NCBI GenBank assembly: GCA_001793855.1
Contig: MGIR01000001.1
Location: forward strand, 181,384 to 217,908
Direction: 5' to 3'
DNA: 36,525 nucleotides
Source: Candidatus Wolfebacteria bacterium RIFCSPLOWO2_01_FULL_45_19
GTDB taxonomy: Bacteria > Patescibacteriota > Minisyncoccia > UBA6257 > GWB1-45-9
Shown: positions 26,724-35,372 of the stretch, in pieces
How positions within the stretch are numbered: the first letter of the stretch is position 1
Layout of the letters: each line of letters starts with the position of its first letter
Made by a program: the position numbers and the translations under genes
The notes under the pieces: generated by a model
What the model was told of the DNA's origin: nothing
What the model saw: only the letters and a program-made list of their open reading frames with translations
Databases searched by the model: none

Positions 26724-28274
26724 ATGGACTCTCGCGGATTCAAAAATGAACCCCAAATTGATTGGACCATTGAAACAAATCGCGTCACGATGCTGGAAGC
26801 TCTTGGCACAGTGGCAAATAATTGCGGGGAATATCCATTTTTAATTGGCGGCAAAGCTTTTCGCGGAGAACAAAAAATCGAGTCATTTGACCCCGCCGAT
26901 AACCGGCGCTGTGTCGGAATAGTCAACGTGCCTGGCGAAGAACAAATTGAGCTTGCAGGAAAAATCGCATTGCAAGCCGTTGTTCCGAATGCGGAAAAAA
27001 GAATTGAAATTCTGAAAATAGCCGCTTCAAAACTTCGCGATAAAAAGTTCGAGCTTGCCGCGTGGATTGTCTATGAAGTGAGTAAGCCGTGGAACGAAGC
27101 GCTTGCTGAAATCAACGAAGCAATTGATTTTTGCGAACTTTATGCCATTGCCGCAGCGGCGTACATGGAAAAGAAAAAATACCAGGGATGGATTTGCGCC
27201 GAAGAAAATTTCATTTTTTGGAGAAGCCGCGGGCCGACTGCCGCGATTTCAACCTGGAACTTTCCTGTTTCGCTTTCTGTTGAAAAAATAGCGGCTTCTT
27301 TCGCGGCCGGCTGTCCGATTTTGTACAAACCCGCGGAACAATCCCCCGTCACCGGATGGAAGGTTGTTGAATGCTTTCTTGAATCAGGCGTTCCGGAAAA
27401 TATGCTCGCCTATCTTCCTGGCAGAAAAGAAGTTGGCGCGGCTCTTGTAAAATCTCCGTATATCTCGCAGATTACTTTTACGGGCTCGCGCGAAGTCGGA
27501 GAAAAAATCAAAAGAGAGGCCTCGCGCTATCCCGGTAAATTCGGAATAAAAGAAGTTGACGCGGAAATGGGCGGGAACAATCCGATTATTGTTTCAACTT
27601 CCGCGATTCTTGACCTTGCGATCAAAGGAATTGTTGAGTCCAAATTCGGTTTTAACGGTCAGAAATGTTCCGCGCTTCAACGCTTGATTGTAATAGGAGA
27701 TCGACCGGAGCTTAAACAAAAACTTGTTGAAGCGGCGGCCTCGCTTGAATTCGGACATCCAGAAAATCCGCGATACAGGCACACGGCGCTCATAGACAAA
27801 GAGGCATTTAGCCGGTACAACACGGGAATCACCGATTTGGAAAGATTCCGGCAACCGGTTTTCAAACGCTATTCTCTGACGCAAGATAACGGTTGGTTCG
27901 TTTGTCCTGTGATTTTTGACGGAGTGCCGAACCACCGTATACAAAGAGAAATCTTCGGGCCCGCGCTTTTCATTCTGCGAACGGAAAATTTTCAGGAAGC
28001 GGTCTGTATCGCGAACGATACCGATTATGCCCTGACTGCCGGCGTGTATACCGAATACTACAGCGAAATCCACTACGCGCTTGAACACCTGAAAGCCGGA
28101 AATCTGTATATCAATCGTAAAATTACCGGCGCTGTCGTCGGCCGCCAGCCGTTCGGAGGATTCAAATATTCAGGAACCGGCGGAAAAAAAGTCGGACTTG
28201 TCGAACGTCTGGAATTTTTTATGGTTCCTGTAAGCACATCAATAAACAAAGAACGCCACGGCGTATTGGTTTAA
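26724..28274 (+). CDS. Aldehyde dehydrogenase, probable delta-1-pyrroline-5-carboxylate dehydrogenase
   Basis: ITFTGSREVGEKI, catalytic Cys region KFGFNGQKCSALQRLIV, GRQPFGGFKYSGTGGK; immediately follows proline dehydrogenase. Confidence 0.88.
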   Translation: MDSRGFKNEPQIDWTIETNRVTMLEALGTVANNCGEYPFLIGGKAFRGEQKIESFDPADNRRCVGIVNVPGEEQIELAGKIALQAVVPNAEKRIEILKIAASKLRDKKFELAAWIVYEVSKPWNEALAEINEAIDFCELYAIAAAAYMEKKKYQGWICAEENFIFWRSRGPTAAISTWNFPVSLSVEKIAASFAAGCPILYKPAEQSPVTGWKVVECFLESGVPENMLAYLPGRKEVGAALVKSPYISQITFTGSREVGEKIKREASRYPGKFGIKEVDAEMGGNNPIIVSTSAILDLAIKGIVESKFGFNGQKCSALQRLIVIGDRPELKQKLVEAAASLEFGHPENPRYRHTALIDKEAFSRYNTGITDLERFRQPVFKRYSLTQDNGWFVCPVIFDGVPNHRIQREIFGPALFILRTENFQEAVCIANDTDYALTAGVYTEYYSEIHYALEHLKAGNLYINRKITGAVVGRQPFGGFKYSGTGGKKVGLVERLEFFMVPVSTSINKERHGVLV

Positions 28275-28280
28275 AAACAA

Positions 28281-28306
28281 AAGCAGCTCTTGAAGGCTGC
28301 TTTTTT
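28281..28306 (+). terminator. Rho-independent terminator after the proline operon
   Basis: aagcagc-tcttgaag-gctgctt followed by tttt. Confidence 0.75.
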
Positions 28307-28320
28307 GCGCCAAAAGTTAA

Positions 28321-28494
28321 CTATCGCGAATCCGGAACCGGCTCTGTCGGGCCGATAACCGAAGGAGGGCCGGTTGGGCCGATAAAATCAGATTGTGGAG
28401 GCGCTTCAACGGTCTGAGACCTCATAAGCGCGAAAACCAAATAAATCAAAACAACCAAACCGACCACGACAGCAGGCCAGGAAAATTTATTCAT
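28321..28494 (-). CDS. 57-aa single-pass membrane protein with Pro-rich tail (not in supplied ORF track)
   Basis: Manual translation: MNKFSWPAVVVGLVVLIYLVFALMRSQTVEAPPQSDFIGPTGPPSVIGPTEPVPDSR. ATGA overlap with the upstream glycosyltransferase stop. Confidence 0.65.
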   Translation of the reverse strand: MNKFSWPAVVVGLVVLIYLVFALMRSQTVEAPPQSDFIGPTGPPSVIGPTEPVPDSR

Positions 28495-29765
28495 TTTTTA
28501 TTTTGTTTCAAAACCGCGTTGTACGCGTCAAGATTTTCCTTAATATAACGAGGTCTTAAAAATTTTTTCACGACCTTTTTTTGGGCCGCTTTACCTATTT
28601 TGGCCGCCAACCCTGGGTTTTTTATAAGTTTAATTATCAAACGCGATGCTTTTTTGGCATCGGAAACGATAAAGCCGTCTTTCCCGTTTTTAATCTGAAA
28701 TCGTATTCCGCTCGCGTCTCCGCCAATAACCGCCTTACCCTTCCACATCGCCTCTGTCACGGTCAATCCGAAACCCTCTCTTGTTGATTTTTGCAAAATA
28801 ACGTCGCTTGCCGTCTGAACCGCGTTAACAAACATATCATTGCCGATTTCAACAAACCGGCGCGGGTCGCTAAAAAGATGGATGTCAGGATCGCCTTTGG
28901 CGTGTCTTTTAACCGTCTCAAAGTATTGAAGCGCTTCCGGGTCGTCGTATGCCTGAAAAATACCGACCAGCAGAAGCTGTAAATCCGGAATTTTGTTCTT
29001 GGTGCGATAGTATGCGTCTATAACCCCCATTGGGTCTTTCCAGGGGTCAAAACGCGAAACTTGCGCGATAATAGGGCGGTCGGGATGAATATTGAACTGC
29101 ATCAATATCTCGCGAGCTTCTTCAACCGAAATACGACGGTTCTTTTCAGAAAAAGGGTCTATGGACGGCATAATTACGTGAATCTTCTTTTTTGAAAACC
29201 AAGACGGACTATATTCATCTCCGCTTACTATTAACGCATTATATCGCTCCAAAAACGGCCGCAAAAACTCAATAGTGTTCGCGCTGGGCGTGGAAGTATC
29301 TATGTGCAATCGGAAAATTCTCGGTACTTCACTTGGAATTTCACATCCGACGACAAGCGGTTGAGGGTCATGAATCACAATTAAATCAGGGCTGTTTTTT
29401 TTCAAAAACGGTACAATGCTTTTCGCGATACGATAGCTTTCGACAAGGTACGCGCGCTGTTCTTTGCCGCTTAAAAAACCGGCCTTGCCCTGAAGAAGAT
29501 TGTGTATTTTTTTCGTTATCTGAAAAAATTCTTCTTTCGGCCTGATAACCAGCCATCGTGAATCGATTTTTAAACTCCTTTCCAAAGCCACTTGCCCTTT
29601 TAGCATTTCTGCGACTCCGCCTCCTTTCTCCGTGGAGTTTATGTGAAAAACCCGCTTACCCTTAAGATGCGTGGCCGCCAAAATAGCGCGCTTAACTCCG
29701 GCTTTATCAAGATGTCGGTAAGCGCCGATAGATTGCGGCAATATTTTTATTTCTTCAAATACCAT
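28491..29765 (-). CDS. GT4 glycosyltransferase, trehalose synthase (TreT)-like
   Basis: KRVFHINSTEKGGGVAEMLKGQV, IHDPQPLVVG, FRLHIDTSTP, KSTREGFGLTVTEAMWKGKAVIGGDASGIRFQI. Start set at MVFEEIK. Confidence 0.85.
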   Translation of the reverse strand: MVFEEIKILPQSIGAYRHLDKAGVKRAILAATHLKGKRVFHINSTEKGGGVAEMLKGQVALERSLKIDSRWLVIRPKEEFFQITKKIHNLLQGKAGFLSGKEQRAYLVESYRIAKSIVPFLKKNSPDLIVIHDPQPLVVGCEIPSEVPRIFRLHIDTSTPSANTIEFLRPFLERYNALIVSGDEYSPSWFSKKKIHVIMPSIDPFSEKNRRISVEEAREILMQFNIHPDRPIIAQVSRFDPWKDPMGVIDAYYRTKNKIPDLQLLLVGIFQAYDDPEALQYFETVKRHAKGDPDIHLFSDPRRFVEIGNDMFVNAVQTASDVILQKSTREGFGLTVTEAMWKGKAVIGGDASGIRFQIKNGKDGFIVSDAKKASRLIIKLIKNPGLAAKIGKAAQKKVVKKFLRPRYIKENLDAYNAVLKQNKK

Positions 29766-30528
29766 TGATTGTTGCATATCTCCAACTACCGAACTGGTCG
29801 CGGTAAAAATCATATTTGCCGTAATTATATTTCTTCAGTATCCGTTCAACGTCGGGTTTTTGCTCCGAACCAAATTCCATATATAATTTTCCATTGGAAT
29901 TTAAATGAGCTAGTGCGTCTTTTAAAAATTTATCAATAAAAATTAAGCCGTCTTTACCGCCGAAAACCGTACCGGCCGGCTCCCAGTCCAAAACCGATTG
30001 CTGAACTTCTTTTTTTCGCGCTTCCGCTATATAGGGCGGATTCGCGAAAATATAATCGTAAGAGCCGAAAATATTTGAAAAAACATCGGACTGAATAACG
30101 CGGTTCTTTTGTTCTTCGATTCTTAAGTTATTTAGTTTGAGATTTATTTTTATTTGTTCAAGAAACGCGCTTTCTTTTTCCGCGAAATCCATGGTTATGT
30201 ATGGCACATGTTTTAAAACCGCTATACCAACGCATCCGGAACCGGCAAACACATCCAGACAGCTTAAGTTCTTCCGTCCTTTGGTTCTTGAGTCGTCTAA
30301 CGTGTCATCTATCGCCTTTTCGGTCCAATATTCCGTTTCAACGCGGGGAATAAGAGGACGCAAAGAAAGGTCTATTTTGCATCCGGCGAATTCAACAAAT
30401 CCTATCACGTAATCAACCGGCTCGCCGATATTCAGCCGCTCAACGTCTTTTTTAACCGCGCCGCGGTTTCTGGCGGTTACGCGTCCGCCGTATTTCTCGC
30501 CGACAAGCCATTTTGTTTCCTGCTCCAT
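29755..30528 (-). CDS. prmC: Release factor glutamine methyltransferase-like (HemK/PrmC)
   Basis: CLDVFAGSGCVGIAVLKHVP, FANPPYIAEARKKEVQQSVLDWEPAGTVFGGKDGL. Confidence 0.87.
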   Translation of the reverse strand: MEQETKWLVGEKYGGRVTARNRGAVKKDVERLNIGEPVDYVIGFVEFAGCKIDLSLRPLIPRVETEYWTEKAIDDTLDDSRTKGRKNLSCLDVFAGSGCVGIAVLKHVPYITMDFAEKESAFLEQIKINLKLNNLRIEEQKNRVIQSDVFSNIFGSYDYIFANPPYIAEARKKEVQQSVLDWEPAGTVFGGKDGLIFIDKFLKDALAHLNSNGKLYMEFGSEQKPDVERILKKYNYGKYDFYRDQFGSWRYATINGI

Positions 30529-30548
30529 TTCTATATAATAACAAAAAC

Positions 30549-31505
30549 ATGGTAAAAAATGCTATCGTGGTTTTGCTTACCGTAATTGCCGCGGTCTCAA
30601 TCGGCCTTATTTTTATTTTTTATTCGTTCTTTAGCGCGCCGCAAATAAGAGCCGAGGCAGAATGGTTTGTGGTGCCTCAAAAAACCGAACGAGATGAAAC
30701 CATAGCCAAATTATACGGCGAAGGATTTATAAAAAGCCGGACCGCTATGAACGCGGTGCTTTACTTAAACGGCGTAGGCGACGAAGTCCGGCCCGGCGGA
30801 TATTCCGTTTCAAAAAGCATGAACGTTTTTAAAATCGCCGCCGCTCTCAACCAAGCGCCGGACCAGAAATGGGTAGTTTTGTGGGAGGGTATGCGAAAAG
30901 AAGAAATGGCCGAACTGCTTGCCAAGTCATTTAAGTGGGACGAAAAAAACTTAAACGATTTTATTAATGCCTATGATGAAGGCGTTTATTTTCCTGACAC
31001 GTATCTTGTCCCGAAAAACGAAAGCGGCAAAGAAATGGCGCGAAGAATGTTCAACAGATTCAACGAAAAAATAACTTCGTATACTGCGGAATTAACTGAA
31101 CAAAACATAAGATTAGACACGACAATTAAAATAGCGTCGCTTATACAACGCGAGGCATCTGGCAAAGAAGACGCGCGCTTGATATCGGGCATAATATGGA
31201 ATCGTCTTCTTGTGGGAATGAAACTTGATATTGACGCGACAATCCAATACGCGCTCGGAAACGCCGAGAACGGATGGTGGCCGACGGTACGCTCGGAAGA
31301 CAGACGCGCTGAATCACCATACAACACTTATCTTAATGCAGGCCTGCCGCCCGCTCCGATTGCGAATCCCGGCATTAACTCAATAGAGGCGGTACTATTT
31401 CCGGAAAAAACCGACTGCTTATTTTATATTCACGCAAACCGACAAACATATTGCTCCGCGACTTATGACGGACATCTGGACAACATAAAACGGTATCTTA
31501 GATGA
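30549..31505 (+). CDS. mltG: Endolytic transglycosylase MltG (YceG-like)
   Basis: IASLIQREASGKEDARLISGIIWNRLLVGMKLDIDATIQYALG, SPYNTYLNAGLPPAPIANPGINSIEA. Start at MVKNA. Confidence 0.94.
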   Translation: MVKNAIVVLLTVIAAVSIGLIFIFYSFFSAPQIRAEAEWFVVPQKTERDETIAKLYGEGFIKSRTAMNAVLYLNGVGDEVRPGGYSVSKSMNVFKIAAALNQAPDQKWVVLWEGMRKEEMAELLAKSFKWDEKNLNDFINAYDEGVYFPDTYLVPKNESGKEMARRMFNRFNEKITSYTAELTEQNIRLDTTIKIASLIQREASGKEDARLISGIIWNRLLVGMKLDIDATIQYALGNAENGWWPTVRSEDRRAESPYNTYLNAGLPPAPIANPGINSIEAVLFPEKTDCLFYIHANRQTYCSATYDGHLDNIKRYLR

Positions 31506-32206
31506 AATCTCTTAACATTGTTTATGAAGACGATGACTTTGTGGCGGTAAATAAGCCAGCGGGAATGTTAACGCATCCCACTTCTTCGGAACGCAAAAAC
31601 ACGCTTGTAAACTTTCTGGTTGAGCGCTGTCCCGAAATGAAAAACGTGGGCGACGAACCGGACGTACGACCTGGAATACTCCACCGCCTTGACCGCGACA
31701 CGTCAGGTTTAATACTCGCAGCCAAAAACCAAAAGGCTTTTTTATTTCTGAAAGAGCAATTTCTTAATAAATCCATTCTCAAAAAATATCTGGTTCTGGT
31801 GGAGGGAGCCCCAAAACAAAAAACAGGCATAATTGAATACGCAATACGCCCGTCAAGGAAAAATTGGTTGAAAAAAGTTGCGGTCAAAACGCAAGTTGAC
31901 GAAAATAAAAAATCGGTGCGAACGGCAAAAACGGAATACAAAATACTTAAGAGCTTCGGGGAAAAATACGCCTTCCTTGAAGTAAGACCGTTTACGGGAC
32001 GCACGCACCAAATCCGCGTGCATCTATCCGCTATAGGACATCCGATTGTCGGAGACGCTTTATATGGCGCGAAAGAAAAAACGCTGAAACGCCCGTTTTT
32101 GCACGCTTATTATCTACAATTCATCCGCCCGAACGGAATGCCTATGGCTTTGGAAGCGGATTTGCCAAAAGACCTTCAAAATTTTTTAGACATTATTGAC
32201 AAATAG
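31502..32206 (+). CDS. RluA-family pseudouridine synthase (RluD-like)
   Basis: DDDFVAVNKPAGMLTHPTS, GILHRLDRDTSGLILAAKN, GRTHQIRVHLSAIGHPIVGDALYG. Confidence 0.95.
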   Translation: MKSLNIVYEDDDFVAVNKPAGMLTHPTSSERKNTLVNFLVERCPEMKNVGDEPDVRPGILHRLDRDTSGLILAAKNQKAFLFLKEQFLNKSILKKYLVLVEGAPKQKTGIIEYAIRPSRKNWLKKVAVKTQVDENKKSVRTAKTEYKILKSFGEKYAFLEVRPFTGRTHQIRVHLSAIGHPIVGDALYGAKEKTLKRPFLHAYYLQFIRPNGMPMALEADLPKDLQNFLDIIDK

Positions 32207-32225
32207 CTGCCAATCGTGATATATT
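32196..32225 (+). promoter_or_regulatory. Candidate promoter for the secreted protein gene
   Basis: TTGACA - 18 nt - TATATT. Confidence 0.55.
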
Positions 32226-32255
32226 CCAAAAAGCATTTTAACTTGAGGTGCGCTC

Positions 32256-32762
32256 ATGTTCGTCAGATCGCTTGTCGCTTTCTTCGCTGTTTTTTTTCTG
32301 TTTGCGATTGGGCAAAGCAATGTCTACGCGAAAAATCCAAACCAAGTGCCGCAATATAAAAGCTGGCAAAGCGAACTAGAATTGACTAATACAGTTCCTA
32401 ACCGCGTAATCGTCATACGCCGGTATGTTGGACCGCCGCCAGACCCATCGGTTATCCATGACATGAATGATTTAATCGCAACATACGCGCTCGGTTCATC
32501 CATGCCGTCACTGCTTGTATGGTTTAGGACGGCCATTAACGGCCAAGATGCCTATGTGCGGCTTTACCGCATAGAGAACGATTCCTGGGTGTTCGTGGAT
32601 GCCGCATATTACAACAAAAACGCAGTATGGACTGGAGTTCCTATCATGGTTTTTTCGCCGAATTCCGAGTTCGGAAAACTTTTCAGTGAACTTTTCTGCG
32701 GAGATGCGGAAAACTGTGTTTTGAAAGTTCCGACAATAACCTTTGTATCGGTTCCGAAATAA
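32256..32762 (+). CDS. Secreted/periplasmic protein of unknown function
   Basis: N-terminal signal peptide MFVRSLVAFFAVFFLFAIGQSNVYA; no motif recognised. Confidence 0.7.
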   Translation: MFVRSLVAFFAVFFLFAIGQSNVYAKNPNQVPQYKSWQSELELTNTVPNRVIVIRRYVGPPPDPSVIHDMNDLIATYALGSSMPSLLVWFRTAINGQDAYVRLYRIENDSWVFVDAAYYNKNAVWTGVPIMVFSPNSEFGKLFSELFCGDAENCVLKVPTITFVSVPK

Positions 32763-33090
32763 ACGGAGCCGTTTTTGTTTAAAGAAAAACAGGGTTTCGC
32801 CGTCAAGAAATTCTTGCACCCCGCCGAGCTTATATAAATAAAAGCTGATGGCTGTATTGGTGGGTTGAAATCTTAACGACTTGCCCTGCTTTCTTAAAAC
32901 ACTAGTGCTGCTAATATAAAAACACTTAATTTACACATACCCGTCTGCAGACAGGCGCTTATAAACCAGCAATTTTTATATACGCAGTTTTCAGGATACA
33001 AAATCTTGGCATATCAAGTCAATAGGCCAGCTGTGGACAACTCACTGAATATTCTAAAAGATAAAGACCTTGGCGCGCTTAATGCCGCGC

Positions 33091-33501
33091 TTAGCGGCAT
33101 ATTTTATTTCCGGTTTGAATATTATTTTTTTTAACCCAGCCGGCATTCACTTCCAGCGCATAACGGACTGGTTGGGGCGGATAAAACGCTTCGGGATAAC
33201 TTTCCGGCAGAACATTCTCCATTGCTCCGATAATTTTCATATCTTCTCCGAGCCAAACAATATCTAACGGAAAATTCATATCTTTCATCCAGTAACCGTA
33301 TGAGCCGGGCGTTTCGTGAATAAACAGCATGCCTTCGTTTTCATCCAAAACTTCCCTGCCCGAAAGCCCCAGTTGGCGCGCTTCCGGAGTATCGGCGATT
33401 TCAACTTTAACTTCAACGCACTCCCCTCTTTTCTCCAAAAACAAAGAAGCCGACAAGCCCGCCGCTACAACTCCCGCCAAAATTATAACGGGTATTTTCA
33501 T
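33091..33501 (-). CDS. DUF192 family protein
   Basis: ADTPEARQLGLSGREVLDENEGMLFIHETPGSYGYWMKDMNFPLDIVWLGEDMKIIGAMENVLP...ALEVNAGWV. Confidence 0.93.
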   Translation of the reverse strand: MKIPVIILAGVVAAGLSASLFLEKRGECVEVKVEIADTPEARQLGLSGREVLDENEGMLFIHETPGSYGYWMKDMNFPLDIVWLGEDMKIIGAMENVLPESYPEAFYPPQPVRYALEVNAGWVKKNNIQTGNKICR

Positions 33502-33545
33502 CCCGTGATTTTAACATTTTCCAAAGCCAATGCGCCAACCGGCAC

Positions 33546-33574
33546 TTGATTCCGACGCCGTAAAAAAGTAAAAT
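33546..33574 (+). promoter_or_regulatory. Candidate promoter for tRNA-Asn
   Basis: TTGATT - 17 nt - TAAAAT, 16 nt before the tRNA 5' end. Confidence 0.5.
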
Positions 33575-33590
33575 AAAACGAGTAAATCAT

Positions 33591-33662
33591 TCCCCGGTAG
33601 CTCAGCGGTAGAGCGGCGCCCTGTTAAGGCGACGGTCGTAGGTTCGATCCCTACCCGGGGAG
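33591..33662 (+). tRNA. tRNA-Asn (anticodon GTT), CCA not encoded
   Basis: TCCCCGG/CCGGGGA acceptor, D-arm gctc..gagc, anticodon loop ctGTTaa, T-arm gtagg-ttcgatc-cctac. Confidence 0.93.
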
Positions 33663-33710
33663 CTCACAACAAAAAATACCTCGTACGAGGTATTTTTTGT
33701 TGTGAGCTCC
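33659..33710. terminator. 52-bp perfect palindrome overlapping the tRNA-Asn 3' end; likely bidirectional terminator
   Basis: ggagctcacaacaaaaaatacctcgt|acgaggtattttttgttgtgagctcc, centre 33684.5. Confidence 0.85.
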
Positions 33711-33764
33711 ACACCCTGAACGAAATCCGAACGCATTTTCGGGAAACCCCCGACGAATGAAGCC

Positions 33765-33974
33765 GCCCCGCCGCCGCTCGCTGACACTCGCTGCACCACA
33801 GAAAAATACTCTTTGCTCTTTTCATTTTGCGCGTGCCGGATTTCTTTTTCTCCTAATGAAAAGAGTATTTTTCTGTGGTGCTTTGCTTTGACAAGCAAGC
33901 GGCGGGGCTGGCCTCTATTTTTTGCAAGAACACGGCGGAATTCCCCCCACACCCCCCTTCCGCCGTGTTCTTGC
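33765..33974. repeat. Nested inverted-repeat element 3
   Basis: gccccgccgc/gcggcggggc (33765-33774/33899-33908) enclosing 21-bp gcaccacagaaaaatactctt/aagagtatttttctgtggtgc (33793-33813/33861-33881) and ttgctt/aagcaa (33883-33888/33893-33898); followed by 17-bp gcaagaacacggcggaa/ttccgccgtgttcttgc (33924-33940/33958-33974). Confidence 0.85.
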
Positions 33975-34001
33975 GGGGACGGACGGAATTTTTGGCGGAG
34001 G

Positions 34002-34739
34002 TTAAAACAATGATCTGCGATCCTCTCCCAATCTTTGCAAATACTCGTTCACATAAAAATAATCTGGTTCGCTTTTGACTGCCCGTGTACGAATTTCCCA
34101 CTTCGGATCCTGAGAGTCGTTTTTGTTAAAAAGAATAAGACCAATTCCAAAGCGAGCGCACAATGATTCAATTCTGCCAGTATCGGCTTCTTTTGGAACG
34201 GCTAAATAAACTTTGTGGCTAAAAATTTTATAGGCACACGCTTGGCCAAAAGCGGTGATAAGCTGATTTGCATCGGTTTTAATTTCTGCACTGATAATTT
34301 CAACAGGTGGACGAACAGCATCAGCCTCAGAAAATTTGTATACTCCGAACACATCAGGTGTTCCCCATCTATCACCAAATTTGTTTCCGCCTAAAGATAT
34401 GGCCTTGGTGCATTCCTCTAAATCCTGCACTAGATAATCAGCAAATGATTGATAAAATGATGTTTCTTTCGGCAAATGGAGGTTATTGCTAACATCTGGT
34501 TTCCTTTCTGTTACCCCCTCCGCATATTTCTTCAGTACAAATAATCCTCTCTCTGGTTTTATTATCTGCTCATTTTTCTTATCCAAATCCCAAATTGTAC
34601 CGTGTATGGTATTTGGAGGAACATCAGGAAGAAATTCGGCAAGTTTTCGGAAAAGATCAGAGTATCTAACGCCACCTGGATTACTTTCCAGCACCTCCAA
34701 TGCTTTTTTTGTAATTTTTTCTCGTTGAGTCTCTGCCAT
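34002..34739 (-). CDS. wHTH (HARE-HTH-like) + PD-(D/E)XK nuclease-like protein
   Basis: N-terminal ALEVLESNPGGVRYSDLFRKLAEFLPDVPPNTIHGTIWDL; nuclease-like WGTPDVFGVYK...VEIISAEIKTDANQLITAFGQACAYKIF (D...ExK). Confidence 0.7.
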   Translation of the reverse strand: MAETQREKITKKALEVLESNPGGVRYSDLFRKLAEFLPDVPPNTIHGTIWDLDKKNEQIIKPERGLFVLKKYAEGVTERKPDVSNNLHLPKETSFYQSFADYLVQDLEECTKAISLGGNKFGDRWGTPDVFGVYKFSEADAVRPPVEIISAEIKTDANQLITAFGQACAYKIFSHKVYLAVPKEADTGRIESLCARFGIGLILFNKNDSQDPKWEIRTRAVKSEPDYFYVNEYLQRLGEDRRSLF

Positions 34740-34749
34740 AATTAAGTTG

Positions 34750-35346
34750 TTATTTTCCTTTCACGGCATCCAAAATAATTTTGGAAACCTGCTTTTCTCC
34801 TTTCGGTGCTAAAACTATCTCATTTTGGGCGTTATACCTATTCTTATCAATATGTCCATCGCGAATTTTGTTGGATAATATCGCAATAAAAGGAGATTTG
34901 GCCTTGATATGACTTGCTTGAAATGCCTCTTTCAATTTTTCAAAGGGTGTCGCCGGATTACCAAGTCCAACCTCAAATAAAAAAGCAAGAACGAGTAAGG
35001 CATCACCAGAGGAAAAACGTCCAGCTTTAAATATTTGAGGGGAATCTCCTTTTATGCCAAACAGGTCAGAATTTCTAAGCTGACTTTCGTCAATCTCAAG
35101 CCGCCGGGCTACACGACTAATCGGATCATCGGAGGAGGTGGTGATAGATGACGCCGGGGTTGTTGATAAAGTAGTTTCAGCGGCTTTAATGCTTGCGCCG
35201 CCAAGCTTTTTGATCCTTTTATCAACTTTCTCGACTTGCTCTAGCATACTTTCAATTGCCTCGCCCAAACTTGAAGCTTCGGCCTCTGATGTAAGGGTTA
35301 GCTTGAATATTGGCAGATCAACTTTTAGTTCTATATTAACCTTCAT
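34750..35346 (-). CDS. 198-aa protein of unknown function, possible C-terminal wHTH
   Basis: Complete ORF with tight spacing to neighbours; MKVNIELKVDLPIFKLTLTSEAEASSLGEAIESMLEQVEKVDKRIKKLGG...; no family recognised. Confidence 0.65.
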   Translation of the reverse strand: MKVNIELKVDLPIFKLTLTSEAEASSLGEAIESMLEQVEKVDKRIKKLGGASIKAAETTLSTTPASSITTSSDDPISRVARRLEIDESQLRNSDLFGIKGDSPQIFKAGRFSSGDALLVLAFLFEVGLGNPATPFEKLKEAFQASHIKAKSPFIAILSNKIRDGHIDKNRYNAQNEIVLAPKGEKQVSKIILDAVKGK

Positions 35347-35372
35347 AGCTATATCATATTAAAAATTAATCA

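Noticed and set aside
32761-32776. aaacg-gagc-cgttttt as a terminator of the secreted-protein gene
   Set aside because: Only a 5-bp AT-containing stem; too weak to call with confidence.
33082-33110. atgccgc-gctta-gcggcat hairpin as a terminator
   Set aside because: T-rich tail lies on the + strand with no close upstream + gene; the minus-strand side (end of the DUF192 gene) lacks a T-run. Left unassigned.
33602-33952. 116-aa minus-strand ORF ending SSPGRDRTYDRRLNRAPLYR
   Set aside because: Its C-terminal part is the antisense translation of tRNA-Asn, a classic annotation artefact, and the rest runs through inverted-repeat element 3.
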